Shown: positions 1 to 5,917 of the stretch, one piece after another | How positions within the stretch are numbered: position 1 is the stretch's first letter | Layout: the number at the start of each line of letters is the position of its first letter | From: Acidobacteriaceae bacterium | GTDB taxonomy: Bacteria; Acidobacteriota; Terriglobia; Terriglobales; Acidobacteriaceae | Assembly (NCBI GenBank): GCA_003167305.1 | Contig: PMTP01000039.1 | Span: forward strand, 9,471-15,857 | Reading direction: 5' to 3' | Length of the DNA: 6,387 bases | Translations under genes and position numbers: made by a program | The notes under the pieces: generated by a model | What the model was told of the DNA's origin: nothing | The model's database searches: none | What the model saw: only the letters and a program-made list of their open reading frames with translations

Positions 1-251
1 TCGCGCGTAGACCGGGAACGGCCCAAGAGGGCGGGGATCTGGAAGTGAAAGCAGCGCAGGAAGCTACGCGTTTTGAAGGCTACCAGTCGCAGGCGTTGAT
101 TGTGCAGGGTGGCGCCGGGGATGAAGTTGTTCAGGGCGCCGCCGAAGTTGCGAATGCGGACGGCCAGAAGCTCGGAGATTTCCTCGACGCGCGGCTGACC
201 GTTCGCCCCTTCGACAAAGGCCACTTCAAAGAGGGGGAAGGAGTGCGCGGC
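1..251 (-). pseudogene. Diacylglycerol kinase family lipid kinase, C-terminal fragment (runs off left edge)
   Basis: The frame is open from an in-frame TGA at 252-254 down to base 3, giving 83 residues with no stop. It begins AAHSFPLFEV. Around residues 30-57 comes the stretch VRIRNFGGALNNFIPGATL, then LRLV. This is the pattern of the second domain of the YegS/DagK-type lipid kinases, where an N-x-GG turn, a PGA segment and an LDVV-like strand follow one another. These enzymes phosphorylate diacylglycerol or related lipids at the membrane. The family is about 300 residues long and this segment normally sits roughly 200 residues in. The ATP-binding N-terminal half cannot fit in the 120 bases left before the tRNA, and those bases match something else. 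No ATG opens the frame; a GTG lies at 222-224. I therefore read it as a truncated remnant. An assembly join at this spot would look the same. Confidence 0.6.
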
Positions 252-348
252 TCAGGCCGTAGCCGTGGCCGCCCTGGGCATAGATGTGCGTCACGGCTGC
301 GTAAGGACCACGGCGCAAAGACCTATATCGTCTTATGGATAGAGTGAA
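226..348 (-). pseudogene. Alpha/beta hydrolase (acetyl-xylan-esterase-like) C-terminal remnant
   Basis: The minus frame that ends at the TGA at 226-228 reads SLRRGPYAAVTHIYAQGG and then HGYGLSR. Many dienelactone-hydrolase or acetyl-esterase-like alpha/beta hydrolases carry a helix ending in AL, nine residues, then HIYxxGGHGFGL, which holds the catalytic histidine. The spacing here is the same, and the equivalent histidine codon is at 265-267. Resemblance may reach back to about 345 (LSIRRYRSL). The rest of the enzyme (nucleophile and acid residues, about 250 residues) is absent because tRNA-Arg begins 27 bases further upstream. The usual 15-25 residues after GHGFGL are replaced by a few codons and a stop, while the neighbouring frame becomes lipid kinase. 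I see a dead fragment, but the match is short and by eye only. Confidence 0.4.
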
Positions 349-374
349 AAAATGGACGGATGTGCGCAGGGGGA

Positions 375-451
375 TGGTAGGCGAGGCGGGGCTTGAACCC
401 ACAACCCCCGGCTTAGAAGGCCGGTGCTCTATCCAGTTGAGCTACTCGCCC
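375..451 (-). tRNA. tRNA-Arg (anticodon TCT)
   Basis: Read leftward, the sequence folds into a full cloverleaf of 77 nt. It has a 7-bp acceptor stem (GGCGAG pairing with CTCGCC plus one G-T pair at the end), D arm GCTC/GAGC, anticodon stem CCGGC/GCCGG with loop CTTCTAA, a 5-nt variable loop, and T arm GTGGG/CCCGC with loop TTCAAGC. The anticodon TCT at 415-417 reads AGA and, by wobble, AGG. Discriminator A (378) and an encoded CCA (375-377) are present. The gene starts 10 nt after the stop codon of the upstream protein gene, so it is either cut from that transcript or made from the promoter noted at 464-469. Confidence 0.97.
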
Positions 452-461
452 GTGCTTCTTC

Positions 462-1037
462 TTATTCTAACGTCGAGTGGCCCTCAAGCGCATCTGTCAA
501 TGCCGTCAGCGCAGCCGCAAGCGTCCGTTCCGCCTCCGCGGATGATGGGCCGCAGGAGGTGAGGTAAGCGGTGATTCCCAAGTCCATAGCGTCCGTGGTG
601 ATGAAGGCGTGGCGAATGACCAGATCGGCGCGGCTGCAACCGAGCGGTACGGCGCGCAGAAGGCTGCACACGCGTTTGCAGGCGGCCTCTGCGATGGCCG
701 GCTGCGCCCATCGCGCGCTGTCTCTGGGCAGCAGATCGATGTAACAACCCATGGCGTAGGCAATGCGGCCGGGCGGCGCATCCAGCTCGCCGGCGTCAAA
801 TTCATCCGCTTCGAGGCGCGGCCAGAAATCGCATTTGGAGGTCCAGACCGGCGAAGCAGCGGCATTCAGCTTTGCCAGGGCCTCGGCCAATGCGGGAAGC
901 TGAGCGGCCTCCGGCAAATGCCAGGCCCGTTCCGGGGCGCGTCGCAGATCGACAAACCCCGGCCAAAGAGCGTCGATGACCGGCGCGGCAAGGCCCGCCG
1001 CATCAGGGCCCACCTCGAACTCCCAGTCAGCTTCCAT
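462..1037 (-). CDS. Uncharacterised 191-residue protein
   Basis: I do not recognise this family. The ATG at 1035-1037 gives 191 residues starting MEADWEFEVGPDA. It was chosen because GGTGAGG lies just before it; an in-frame GTG at 1044-1046 is the alternative. The protein has no signal peptide or membrane segment and looks cytosolic and somewhat acidic. Visible features are FVDLRRAPERAWHLPEAAQL near the start, a central VWTSKCDFWP, an IDLLP segment, several cysteines (ACKRVCSLL) and a C-terminal alanine-rich helix rich in A/E/L. Its start overlaps the last 11 bases of the upstream YheT-type hydrolase gene, so the two are probably translated in a coupled way from one mRNA. It may support that enzyme or use a related substrate, but nothing in the sequence shows this. 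Coding is supported by the long frame, the coupling and the tight fit before the tRNA. Confidence 0.75.
   Translation of the reverse strand: MEADWEFEVGPDAAGLAAPVIDALWPGFVDLRRAPERAWHLPEAAQLPALAEALAKLNAAASPVWTSKCDFWPRLEADEFDAGELDAPPGRIAYAMGCYIDLLPRDSARWAQPAIAEAACKRVCSLLRAVPLGCSRADLVIRHAFITTDAMDLGITAYLTSCGPSSAEAERTLAAALTALTDALEGHSTLE
464..469 (-). promoter_or_regulatory. Candidate -10 box for tRNA-Arg
   Basis: On the minus strand TAGAAT (5 of 6 to TATAAT) ends 12 nt before the first base of tRNA-Arg. It overlaps the stop codon of the upstream gene. I do not see a convincing -35 hexamer at 16-18 bp, so independent transcription of the tRNA is possible but not shown. Confidence 0.35.
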
Positions 1038-2133
1038 AAGCCTCACCGGTCGCCGCCATCAGAAACCGCATTACCGTCGCCTCCGCCCAGTGAATCTCGT
1101 CGCCGGGCTCGCGGGAAAGATAGCCGCAGTGGCCGCCGTGACGGGTCTCGACAAAGGTCACGCACGGGTTGGCGAGCAGCTTCGCGCGCGTCTCCGGCAG
1201 CAGGCGGATGAAGGGATCGTCCTGAGCGCGCAGAATCAACGTAGGAACCGCGATCTTATCCACCACGCGGGCGCTGGCGGCGCGATGGTAGTAGTCGTCA
1301 GCGTTGCGGAAATCCCAATAGCGGGCCAGTATCTTGTCGTCGAACTGGCGGATGGAGCGCACTGGCCCGATGGCCTTCCTGGTTGCATAAATACCGGGAA
1401 ACAGCTTCGCCTTGCGCGTGTAGCGCGCCATCAGGCCGCGCAGAAACTTACCCTCATAGCCGCGGTTGAGCGGCTCGTGCAAAGCGTCCGCGCCGACGGC
1501 CAGATCGATGGCCGGGCAAACCGCGGCCACGGCGCAGAGGGGCGGCTGGTTGCCCCACTCCCCAGCCAGCTTCAGCACCATGTTGCCGCCCATCGAGTAG
1601 CCCGCCAGCGCCACCCGCTCCAGGCCGAATCGCCCGGCATAATGGCGTACCACAGCGCCCACGTCTCCAGAGAGACCGGAGTGATAGAGCGTGGGCGTCA
1701 GCGTCTCCGTGCCGCCACAGGTGCGCATATTCATCCGGACGACGTTGCAGCCGGCCTTCCAGGCGCGGGCGGCGATGCCCAGAATGTAGCGCGAGTCTGA
1801 CGAGCCTTCCAAGCCATGAACCAGCACCACGGTCAGCCGCTTGGCTGGATCCCGCTCCGGCTCCGCCTGCCAATGGCAATGGCAGAGCACACGGCTGCCA
1901 TCGGCCGGGTCTACCTCGACCGTCTCGGCGACAGACGCGAGCCGGAAGGCCGGCCGGGGAAGAAAATTTCCGACGATCGTCTGCAAGTGGGCGTTGGCCA
2001 GACCGCGGCGAGGCTCAAAGGCCGACAACCACCCCGGCGGCAAAGACCCGTCGCCCGGGGCTTCGCGCAAACCCGCCGGAACTCCGGAGGAATCATTGTC
2101 AAACCCTGTATTTTCTTTGATATTCGGAATCAC
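1027..2133 (-). CDS. YheT-family alpha/beta hydrolase (UPF0017 type)
   Basis: This is a predicted carboxylic ester hydrolase of the YheT/ABHD1-3 group; the natural substrate of bacterial members is not settled. Numbering from the GTG at 2131-2133 (368 residues), the family N-terminal motif is FEPRRGLANAHLQTI at about 39-53, and the oxyanion region is LVHGLEGSSDS around H106. Next come RMNMRTCGGTE, the nucleophile elbow GYSMGG with Ser180, the acid site LRAQDD (Asp305/306) and the catalytic His335 in HGGHCGYL. All triad elements are present, so the enzyme looks intact. The start is uncertain: no good ribosome binding site precedes the GTG, and TTG codons at 2068-2070 and 2041-2043 are alternatives. 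Any longer frame would run into tRNA-His. Its end overlaps the next gene by 11 bases. It probably shares a transcript with tRNA-His upstream, because only 47 nt separate them. Confidence 0.9.
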   Translation of the reverse strand: MIPNIKENTGFDNDSSGVPAGLREAPGDGSLPPGWLSAFEPRRGLANAHLQTIVGNFLPRPAFRLASVAETVEVDPADGSRVLCHCHWQAEPERDPAKRLTVVLVHGLEGSSDSRYILGIAARAWKAGCNVVRMNMRTCGGTETLTPTLYHSGLSGDVGAVVRHYAGRFGLERVALAGYSMGGNMVLKLAGEWGNQPPLCAVAAVCPAIDLAVGADALHEPLNRGYEGKFLRGLMARYTRKAKLFPGIYATRKAIGPVRSIRQFDDKILARYWDFRNADDYYHRAASARVVDKIAVPTLILRAQDDPFIRLLPETRAKLLANPCVTFVETRHGGHCGYLSREPGDEIHWAEATVMRFLMAATGEAYGS

Positions 2134-2180
2134 GGAGGCTCGGTAATCTAGGAGATTGGCTCTTGCCGCGCGAGCAAACT

Positions 2181-2256
2181 TGGGGCGGTTAGAGGGGATC
2201 GAACCCTCGACATCCTGAGCCACAGTCAGGCGTTCTGCCGCTGAACTATAACCGCC
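2181..2256 (-). tRNA. tRNA-His (anticodon GTG)
   Basis: The minus strand folds as a tRNA of 76 nt including an encoded CCA (2181-2183). It has the 8-bp acceptor typical of histidine tRNAs: GGCGGTTA pairs with TAACCGCC, so the extra G at position -1 (2256) is encoded opposite C73 (2184). D arm is GTTC/GAAC, anticodon stem CCTGA/TCAGG with loop CTGTGGC, and T arm GAGGG/CCCTC with loop TTCGATC. Anticodon GTG lies at 2221-2223. The G-1:C73 pair is the main identity element for histidyl-tRNA synthetase. Confidence 0.97.
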
Positions 2257-2266
2257 ATATACACAG

Positions 2267-2301
2267 ATTGTAGCATTGAATCAGGTGATTCGGCTCAGCC
2301 G
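2267..2301 (-). promoter_or_regulatory. tRNA-His promoter region with two abutting dyads
   Basis: On the minus strand TACAAT (2272-2267, 5 of 6 to the -10 consensus) lies 10 nt before the tRNA 5' end, a normal distance for a short leader. No clear -35 hexamer is seen. Where the -35 and spacer should be there is a perfect dyad, GAATCA-GG-TGATTC (2278-2291). A second one directly abuts it, CGGCT-C-AGCCG (2291-2301). The -10 assignment is moderately supported; a protein-binding role for the dyads is inference. Confidence 0.4.
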
Positions 2302-2392
2302 CAGGTTCATAGATCCCAGGGAATTCCAGTTAATGGAAGTTTGTTTCTGGCCGCATTCGCCGCTCAAGGGATGGCGTGGTGATACGTCTTCC

Positions 2393-2785
2393 TCAAAACT
2401 GCGCCAGGCTCAACACATTCCCATCCGGGTCGTGAAACCAGGCGATGCGCGCGCCGCTGGGCGAGGTCCAGATGCCGAGCGGGTTGGAGTCATTCAGGCC
2501 AGGATAGCGCAGAAATTGAACTCCCACCGCGGTGAGCCGCTCGACGGTGGCCTCAATGGCTTCGACCTCCCAGCCCAGCACCGTGCCAGGCGCTGGTTTA
2601 TGCTCGCCTCCGGGGGTTACGCGCAGCATGATTCCGTTGGCATCGAAGACCAGCGCGAAGGGCTTTTCCTCTTCGACCAGGCGAAGCCCCAGCACGTCTT
2701 CATAAAAAGCGCGCGCCCTCGCCCAGTCTGTAATGTGAACAAAGGCGATGATCTTGCTGCCGCCCAGAATCGACCCATCCATCAT
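2393..2785 (-). CDS. VOC family protein (glyoxalase/bleomycin-resistance fold), probably metal-free
   Basis: The 130-residue protein is the length of a single VOC module made of two beta-alpha-beta-beta-beta units. The first unit opens with IIAFVHITDWARARAFYEDVLGL (about residues 12-34), the family signature. The second starts near GWEVEAIEATVERL (71-84) and ends with the common IAWFHDPDGNVLSLAQF. Of the usual metal-ligand positions only His17 is kept. The position usually held by the C-terminal Glu of metalloenzymes is Ser126 and the mid-protein site is hydrophobic, so a binding or metal-free role is more likely than glyoxalase I activity. The start is firm: GGAGGT (complement of 2791-2796) sits 5 nt before the first of two ATGs. 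It diverges from the other VOC gene. The 136 bases after its stop hold only a weak TTCCA/TGGAA dyad (2324-2338) and no convincing terminator. Confidence 0.9.
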   Translation of the reverse strand: MMDGSILGGSKIIAFVHITDWARARAFYEDVLGLRLVEEEKPFALVFDANGIMLRVTPGGEHKPAPGTVLGWEVEAIEATVERLTAVGVQFLRYPGLNDSNPLGIWTSPSGARIAWFHDPDGNVLSLAQF

Positions 2786-2893
2786 GACTTACCTCCACTA
2801 GGATTCGCTACCTATCTCAACTCAGGGACAAGAACAAAGCGATGCCCCCGCATATGGGAGTATTGGCGCAGCCAGAAATATGCAAAAAAATAA

Positions 2894-2922
2894 TTGCTGC
2901 TGCCCCAGGCAAGAGTTATGAT
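2894..2922 (+). promoter_or_regulatory. Candidate sigma-70-like promoter for the right-hand VOC gene
   Basis: TTGCTG (2894-2899; first three bases match TTGACA) and TATGAT (2917-2922; 5 of 6 to TATAAT) are separated by exactly 17 bp. Transcription would start near 2929 and leave a leader of about 120 nt before the TTG start at 3050. Confidence 0.45.
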
Positions 2923-2961
2923 GCTAGCCAGCCGCCTCTGCTGACAAAGGAATTTATTTCC

Positions 2962-2994
2962 ATGGCTCCCAATAAACGGTACCAACTAAAGTGA
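2962..2994 (+). CDS. Possible 10-residue leader ORF upstream of the VOC gene
   Basis: Inside the predicted 120-nt leader, ATG at 2962 opens MAPNKRYQLK and closes with TGA at 2992-2994. AAGGA (2946-2950) precedes it by 11 nt, which is rather long. A short reading frame of this size is common by chance. It is listed because of its position between the promoter and the TTG start and because of the purine-rich site. It is basic and has no run of one amino acid that would suggest attenuation. Confidence 0.15.
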   Translation: MAPNKRYQLK

Positions 2995-3037
2995 GACGAA
3001 CCAGAAAAGCAATCTTGCGGCCTTCAACACGCATTTC

Positions 3038-3043
3038 AAGGAG
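3038..3043 (+). promoter_or_regulatory. Ribosome binding site that fixes a TTG start
   Basis: AAGGAG lies 6 nt before TTG at 3050-3052. It is the reason for taking a TTG as the initiation codon; no in-frame ATG lies nearby. Confidence 0.7.
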
Positions 3044-3049
3044 AAGAGT

Positions 3050-3511
3050 TTGAGCAACGACTTGGGCAATGACGCAGGCGCGGCGGCCGCTGTGCGCCGG
3101 GATCATGAGCCTCCATCGGCGATCGCGGCCGAGGGCTGGCGCTATCACCACATCGGCATTCCCACGCGCGTGCCGCGGCCGGACGAGGTGCACGTTCCGC
3201 ATCTAAAGATTCACGTGGCGGGATTCGAGTCCAGCCCCTACGGCATTCAATGGATGCGCTACGACGCGGATGCGCCTTATCCCGAGATCATCAAGACCGT
3301 GCCCCACGTTGCCTTTGAGGTGGATGACCTTGCCGCAGCGCTCGAAGGAAAAGAGATTCTGACGCCGCCCAACAGCCCGAGTGAGGGCGTCATGGTGGCG
3401 ATGATCCTCGACCATGGCGCTCCGATTGAGCTGATCACCTTTTCGCCGGCGCTGAAAGCGACGTCGGACGCAGCCAGCTCCATCACTCGTCCAGATGAGC
3501 GCGAAGGATGA
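3050..3511 (+). CDS. VOC family protein (glyoxalase-like), metal ligands present
   Basis: This 153-residue protein has a polar N-terminal tail of about 28 residues, then a VOC module beginning GWRYHHIGIPTRVPRPDE. A central GIQWMRYD strand follows, then TVPHVAFEVDDLAAALEGKE opening the second half, and APIELITF at the end. His34, His86 and Glu127 fall at positions that bind the metal in VOC metalloenzymes, unlike the left-hand VOC gene, so this member could be an active dioxygenase, isomerase or lyase. The substrate cannot be read from the sequence. The first half is modified: the helix normally rich in A/F/Y is replaced by VPRPDEVHVPHLKIHVAG. The gene starts with TTG behind a good ribosome binding site. 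Its 3' end overlaps the convergent methyltransferase gene by 29 bp. Confidence 0.88.
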   Translation: MSNDLGNDAGAAAAVRRDHEPPSAIAAEGWRYHHIGIPTRVPRPDEVHVPHLKIHVAGFESSPYGIQWMRYDADAPYPEIIKTVPHVAFEVDDLAAALEGKEILTPPNSPSEGVMVAMILDHGAPIELITFSPALKATSDAASSITRPDEREG

Positions 3512-4235
3512 GAATGCCGACGTAGCGATCCATCCATACCGCCTTCTCCGGCGCAATCAGCCGGAATTGCTCGGTGACAGCAGGCTCGTCCACTGCCTCG
3601 ATACGTAATCCGGTCGCCGCAATCGCGTTGATGTAGTCGGAGATGCGCGGCATGGCGTGCTCCAGCAGCACATCTTCCTTCCACGGCGAGGGATAGCGAT
3701 AGGGCGCGGTCTGCTGGTAAGCGCGGCCGTGGCCCCAGCCCTCGATCTCGTTGCGCAAAATGGCGAAGCGAAAAGGATGCGGCACGGAAATCACCAGCTC
3801 TCCTCCGGGAGCCAACAGACTGCGCAGCATCTGCACCGCCTCCGCCAGGCTGGCCGCGTACATCAGCGCCTGAAAGCAGACGATCAGATCGAAGTTCCGG
3901 GAAGCTACTGCGGGCAACGTTGCCAGGTTTTCAAAGCTGCCCAGTGCGAAGCAGAGATTCGAGCAGTCGGGGTGGCCCTTCCAGTTCTGAGAGAAGCCCT
4001 GGCTGGGATCGACGCCGACAACCTCCGCGGCGCCATGCTCCGCGAAAAACCGGGCCTTGTCGCCGGTTCCGCAACCCACATCCAGAACGCGCTTGCCCTG
4101 AAAAGCGCCGCACATTTTGAGTTGAGCCGGCCATTCGATGAGCTGATCGGCGGAGACCTGCCGTGAAGCTGCGTAGACCTGCGCCAGTGCCTCCCAGGCT
4201 TCAGCGGCGTGCGACTCAAGGAGTTCGTCCTGCAT
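3483..4235 (-). CDS. Class I SAM-dependent methyltransferase
   Basis: The 250-residue protein carries a Rossmann-fold methyltransferase domain. Motif I is RVLDVGCGTGDKA (residues 49-61), the acidic end of beta-2 is VVGVDPS (Asp76), motif IV-like FDLIVCFQALMYA lies at 115-127, and LAPGGELVISVPHPF at 141-155. The last third (SDYINAIAATGLRIEAVDEP) is the common C-terminal strand region of UbiE/small-molecule methyltransferases. The methyl acceptor is unknown. A cytosolic location is likely because there is no signal or membrane segment. The ATG at 4233-4235 has no ribosome binding site, and a -10-like TAAACT ends 6 nt before it, so the message may be leaderless. It is divergent from murJ across 47 bp and convergent with the VOC gene, so it is probably transcribed alone. 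Confidence 0.92.
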   Translation of the reverse strand: MQDELLESHAAEAWEALAQVYAASRQVSADQLIEWPAQLKMCGAFQGKRVLDVGCGTGDKARFFAEHGAAEVVGVDPSQGFSQNWKGHPDCSNLCFALGSFENLATLPAVASRNFDLIVCFQALMYAASLAEAVQMLRSLLAPGGELVISVPHPFRFAILRNEIEGWGHGRAYQQTAPYRYPSPWKEDVLLEHAMPRISDYINAIAATGLRIEAVDEPAVTEQFRLIAPEKAVWMDRYVGILILRAHLDE

Positions 4236-4241
4236 GAACTG

Positions 4242-4274
4242 AGTTTAGAACGGACGGCGGCGGGGCGATAGAAT
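4242..4274. promoter_or_regulatory. Divergent promoter pair between methyltransferase and murJ
   Basis: Rightward, TAGAAT (4269-4274, 5 of 6 to TATAAT) ends 8 nt before the murJ GTG. Leftward, TAAACT (complement of 4242-4247, 4 of 6) ends 6 nt before the methyltransferase ATG. Both would place the transcript start at or within a base or two of the start codon. Neither has a good -35 hexamer. The two elements overlap within 33 bp, so polymerases would compete. Confidence 0.35.
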
Positions 4275-4282
4275 CGAGTCCA

Positions 4283-5917
4283 GTGGCAGAAAGTCTCTCA
4301 ACTCAAACCTCTCAGTCGGCGCAATCAAAGTGGGCGCGGGGCCTGGGGCTTCTGCGCCCCTCGCACGCGCACACGGCCTTTACGGCAACGCTGGTGCTGA
4401 TGGCCTCCACCTTTCTGTCGCGCATCATCGGCCTGGCGCGGGTCAAATACATCGCGTGGCTCTTCGGCCGCGGCATGGACGCCGACGCCTTCAACGCCGC
4501 CTTTGTGCTGCCGGATATGATCTCGTATTTTCTGGTGGGCGGCGCGGCCTCCATCACTTTTGTCACCATCCTCACGCGCTATCGCGAAAACGGGCGCGAG
4601 GACGAGGGGCAGCGGTCGCTCTCGGTGATACTGACTACCATGTACCTGGTGCTGGGCGGGGCGATTGTGCTGGCGGAAATCTTCGCCCCGTGGTATATCC
4701 ATTGGTGGTTCGACGGCTTTGACGCGCAAAAAGCGGCGCTCTGCGTCCATCTGACGCGCATCCTGCTGCCCGCGCAGTTGTTCTTCTTTGCCGGCGGAGT
4801 CTTCGGCGCGGTGCTGCTGGTGCGCAAGCAGTTCAGCGTGCAGGCGGTGGCGCCGCTGATCTACGGCCTGGGCACCATCGTGGGCGGCCTGCTGCTGGTG
4901 CATCGCATTGGCGTCTCTTCGCTGGCCATCGGCACGCTGGCCGGAGCTTTTCTGGGGCCGTTCCTGCTGAATGCGATCTTCGCCCGGCGGGCGGGCACGC
5001 GCTACAGGTTCATTCTTGACTGGCGCGACGAGGGTCTACGCGAGTGGGTGCGTCTGTCTCTCCCTCTCATGGTGGGCGTTTCGCTGGTCACCGCCGATAG
5101 CTGGATCATCGCCCACTTCGCCTCCAAGACCGACGGCGCGGTCTCACTGATGTCCTACGCGAAGCAGCTGTTCACCGCGCCGATGGCGATGCTGGCGCAG
5201 GCGGCCGGCGCGGCCTCCATGCCCTTCTTTGCCAGCCTGTGGACGAAGGAGCGCCGCTACGAATTTGCTGTTGGGGTGGCGGATTCGGTCTCCCGCGTCG
5301 CCGCGCTGGGGCTGCTGGCGGCCTCGGCGATGGTGGCTCTGGCCGCGCCGCTGGTGGAACTGCTCTTCATGGGCGGACGTTTTTCCCTGAACGATGCGCG
5401 CGAGTGCGCCGCCTACTTCGCCGTCTTCTCCGTCTCCCTCTTTCTATGGTCGGCGCAGGCGATTTATTCGCGCGCCTTCTATGCCGCGGGGAACACGCTG
5501 CTTCCCATGGTGGCGGGCACCGTGGTAACGCTGCTTTCGCTGCCCATCTACTACTCGCTCTATCACGCGCATGGAGCGATGGGACTGGCGGCTGCCTCCG
5601 ACGTGGGCATCGCGATGCAGACCGTGGCGCTGGCCGTGCTGCTGCACCAGCGGCGCATGGTCTCGCTGGCCAGCCTGGACTATGCCGAGCTGGGCCGCTG
5701 CCTGCTGGCCGCCGTAGCGAGCGGCGCGGGGGTTGGGCTGGTCTTCTGGTGGCTGGGCGGCGCGCTGCACCGGGCGGCGCCGGGCCGCACTCAATGGATC
5801 GACCTGGTGGTGCTCGTGGCCGGATCGGCGCTGTGGGTGGTCATCGTCAAGTGGGTGCTGGAGAAGACCGGCTCGGCGCTGCCCAGGGTGGCGATGAAAC
5901 GGCTGGGGATGGGTTGA
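4283..5917 (+). CDS. murJ: MurJ/MviN lipid II flippase
   Basis: MurJ is an inner-membrane MOP-superfamily transporter that moves lipid II (the undecaprenyl-linked peptidoglycan precursor) to the periplasmic face. The 544 residues fit the family, with many hydrophobic segments from residue 35 on, consistent with about 14 helices. Family signatures are ASTFLSRIIGLARVKYIAWL (41-60; Arg47 and Arg53 match conserved cavity arginines), GMDADAFNAAFVLPD (64-78), VGGAASITFV (85-94), SLPLMVGVSLVTADSW (259-274), LLFMGGRFSLNDA (360-372) and IYSRAFYAAGNTLLP (394-408). A basic, polar N-terminal tail of about 30 residues precedes helix 1. The GTG at 4283 is the only reasonable start before helix 1, but there is no clear ribosome binding site; ATG codons come only inside helix 1. 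It is probably monocistronic, with a bactofilin gene converging on it. No frameshift or damage is seen. Confidence 0.96.
   Translation: MAESLSTQTSQSAQSKWARGLGLLRPSHAHTAFTATLVLMASTFLSRIIGLARVKYIAWLFGRGMDADAFNAAFVLPDMISYFLVGGAASITFVTILTRYRENGREDEGQRSLSVILTTMYLVLGGAIVLAEIFAPWYIHWWFDGFDAQKAALCVHLTRILLPAQLFFFAGGVFGAVLLVRKQFSVQAVAPLIYGLGTIVGGLLLVHRIGVSSLAIGTLAGAFLGPFLLNAIFARRAGTRYRFILDWRDEGLREWVRLSLPLMVGVSLVTADSWIIAHFASKTDGAVSLMSYAKQLFTAPMAMLAQAAGAASMPFFASLWTKERRYEFAVGVADSVSRVAALGLLAASAMVALAAPLVELLFMGGRFSLNDARECAAYFAVFSVSLFLWSAQAIYSRAFYAAGNTLLPMVAGTVVTLLSLPIYYSLYHAHGAMGLAAASDVGIAMQTVALAVLLHQRRMVSLASLDYAELGRCLLAAVASGAGVGLVFWWLGGALHRAAPGRTQWIDLVVLVAGSALWVVIVKWVLEKTGSALPRVAMKRLGMG

Noticed and set aside
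45..347. Plus-strand frame over the left edge
   Set aside because: The opposite strand carries recognisable lipid-kinase and esterase motifs; this frame does not resemble a protein family.
609..1211. Plus-strand open frame of 200 codons
   Set aside because: It lies opposite the unknown protein gene and the end of the hydrolase gene, and its arginine-, glycine- and serine-rich translation looks like antisense of GC-rich coding DNA.
976..1800. Plus-strand open frame of 274 codons
   Set aside because: It is antisense to the YheT-family hydrolase, whose catalytic motifs make the minus strand the coding one.
2134..2223. N-terminal extension of the hydrolase frame to a GTG at 2223
   Set aside because: That GTG is the anticodon of tRNA-His and the extension would be translated through the tRNA, so the true start must be at or below about 2133.
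3050..4235. The VOC genes and methyltransferase as a resistance or natural-product cluster
   Set aside because: The genes are on opposite strands, have no biosynthetic or transport partners, and both families are common housekeeping singletons.
4325..4903. Minus-strand open frame of 192 codons inside murJ
   Set aside because: Histidine-, glutamine- and arginine-rich translation without any recognisable fold, opposite clearly coding murJ sequence.
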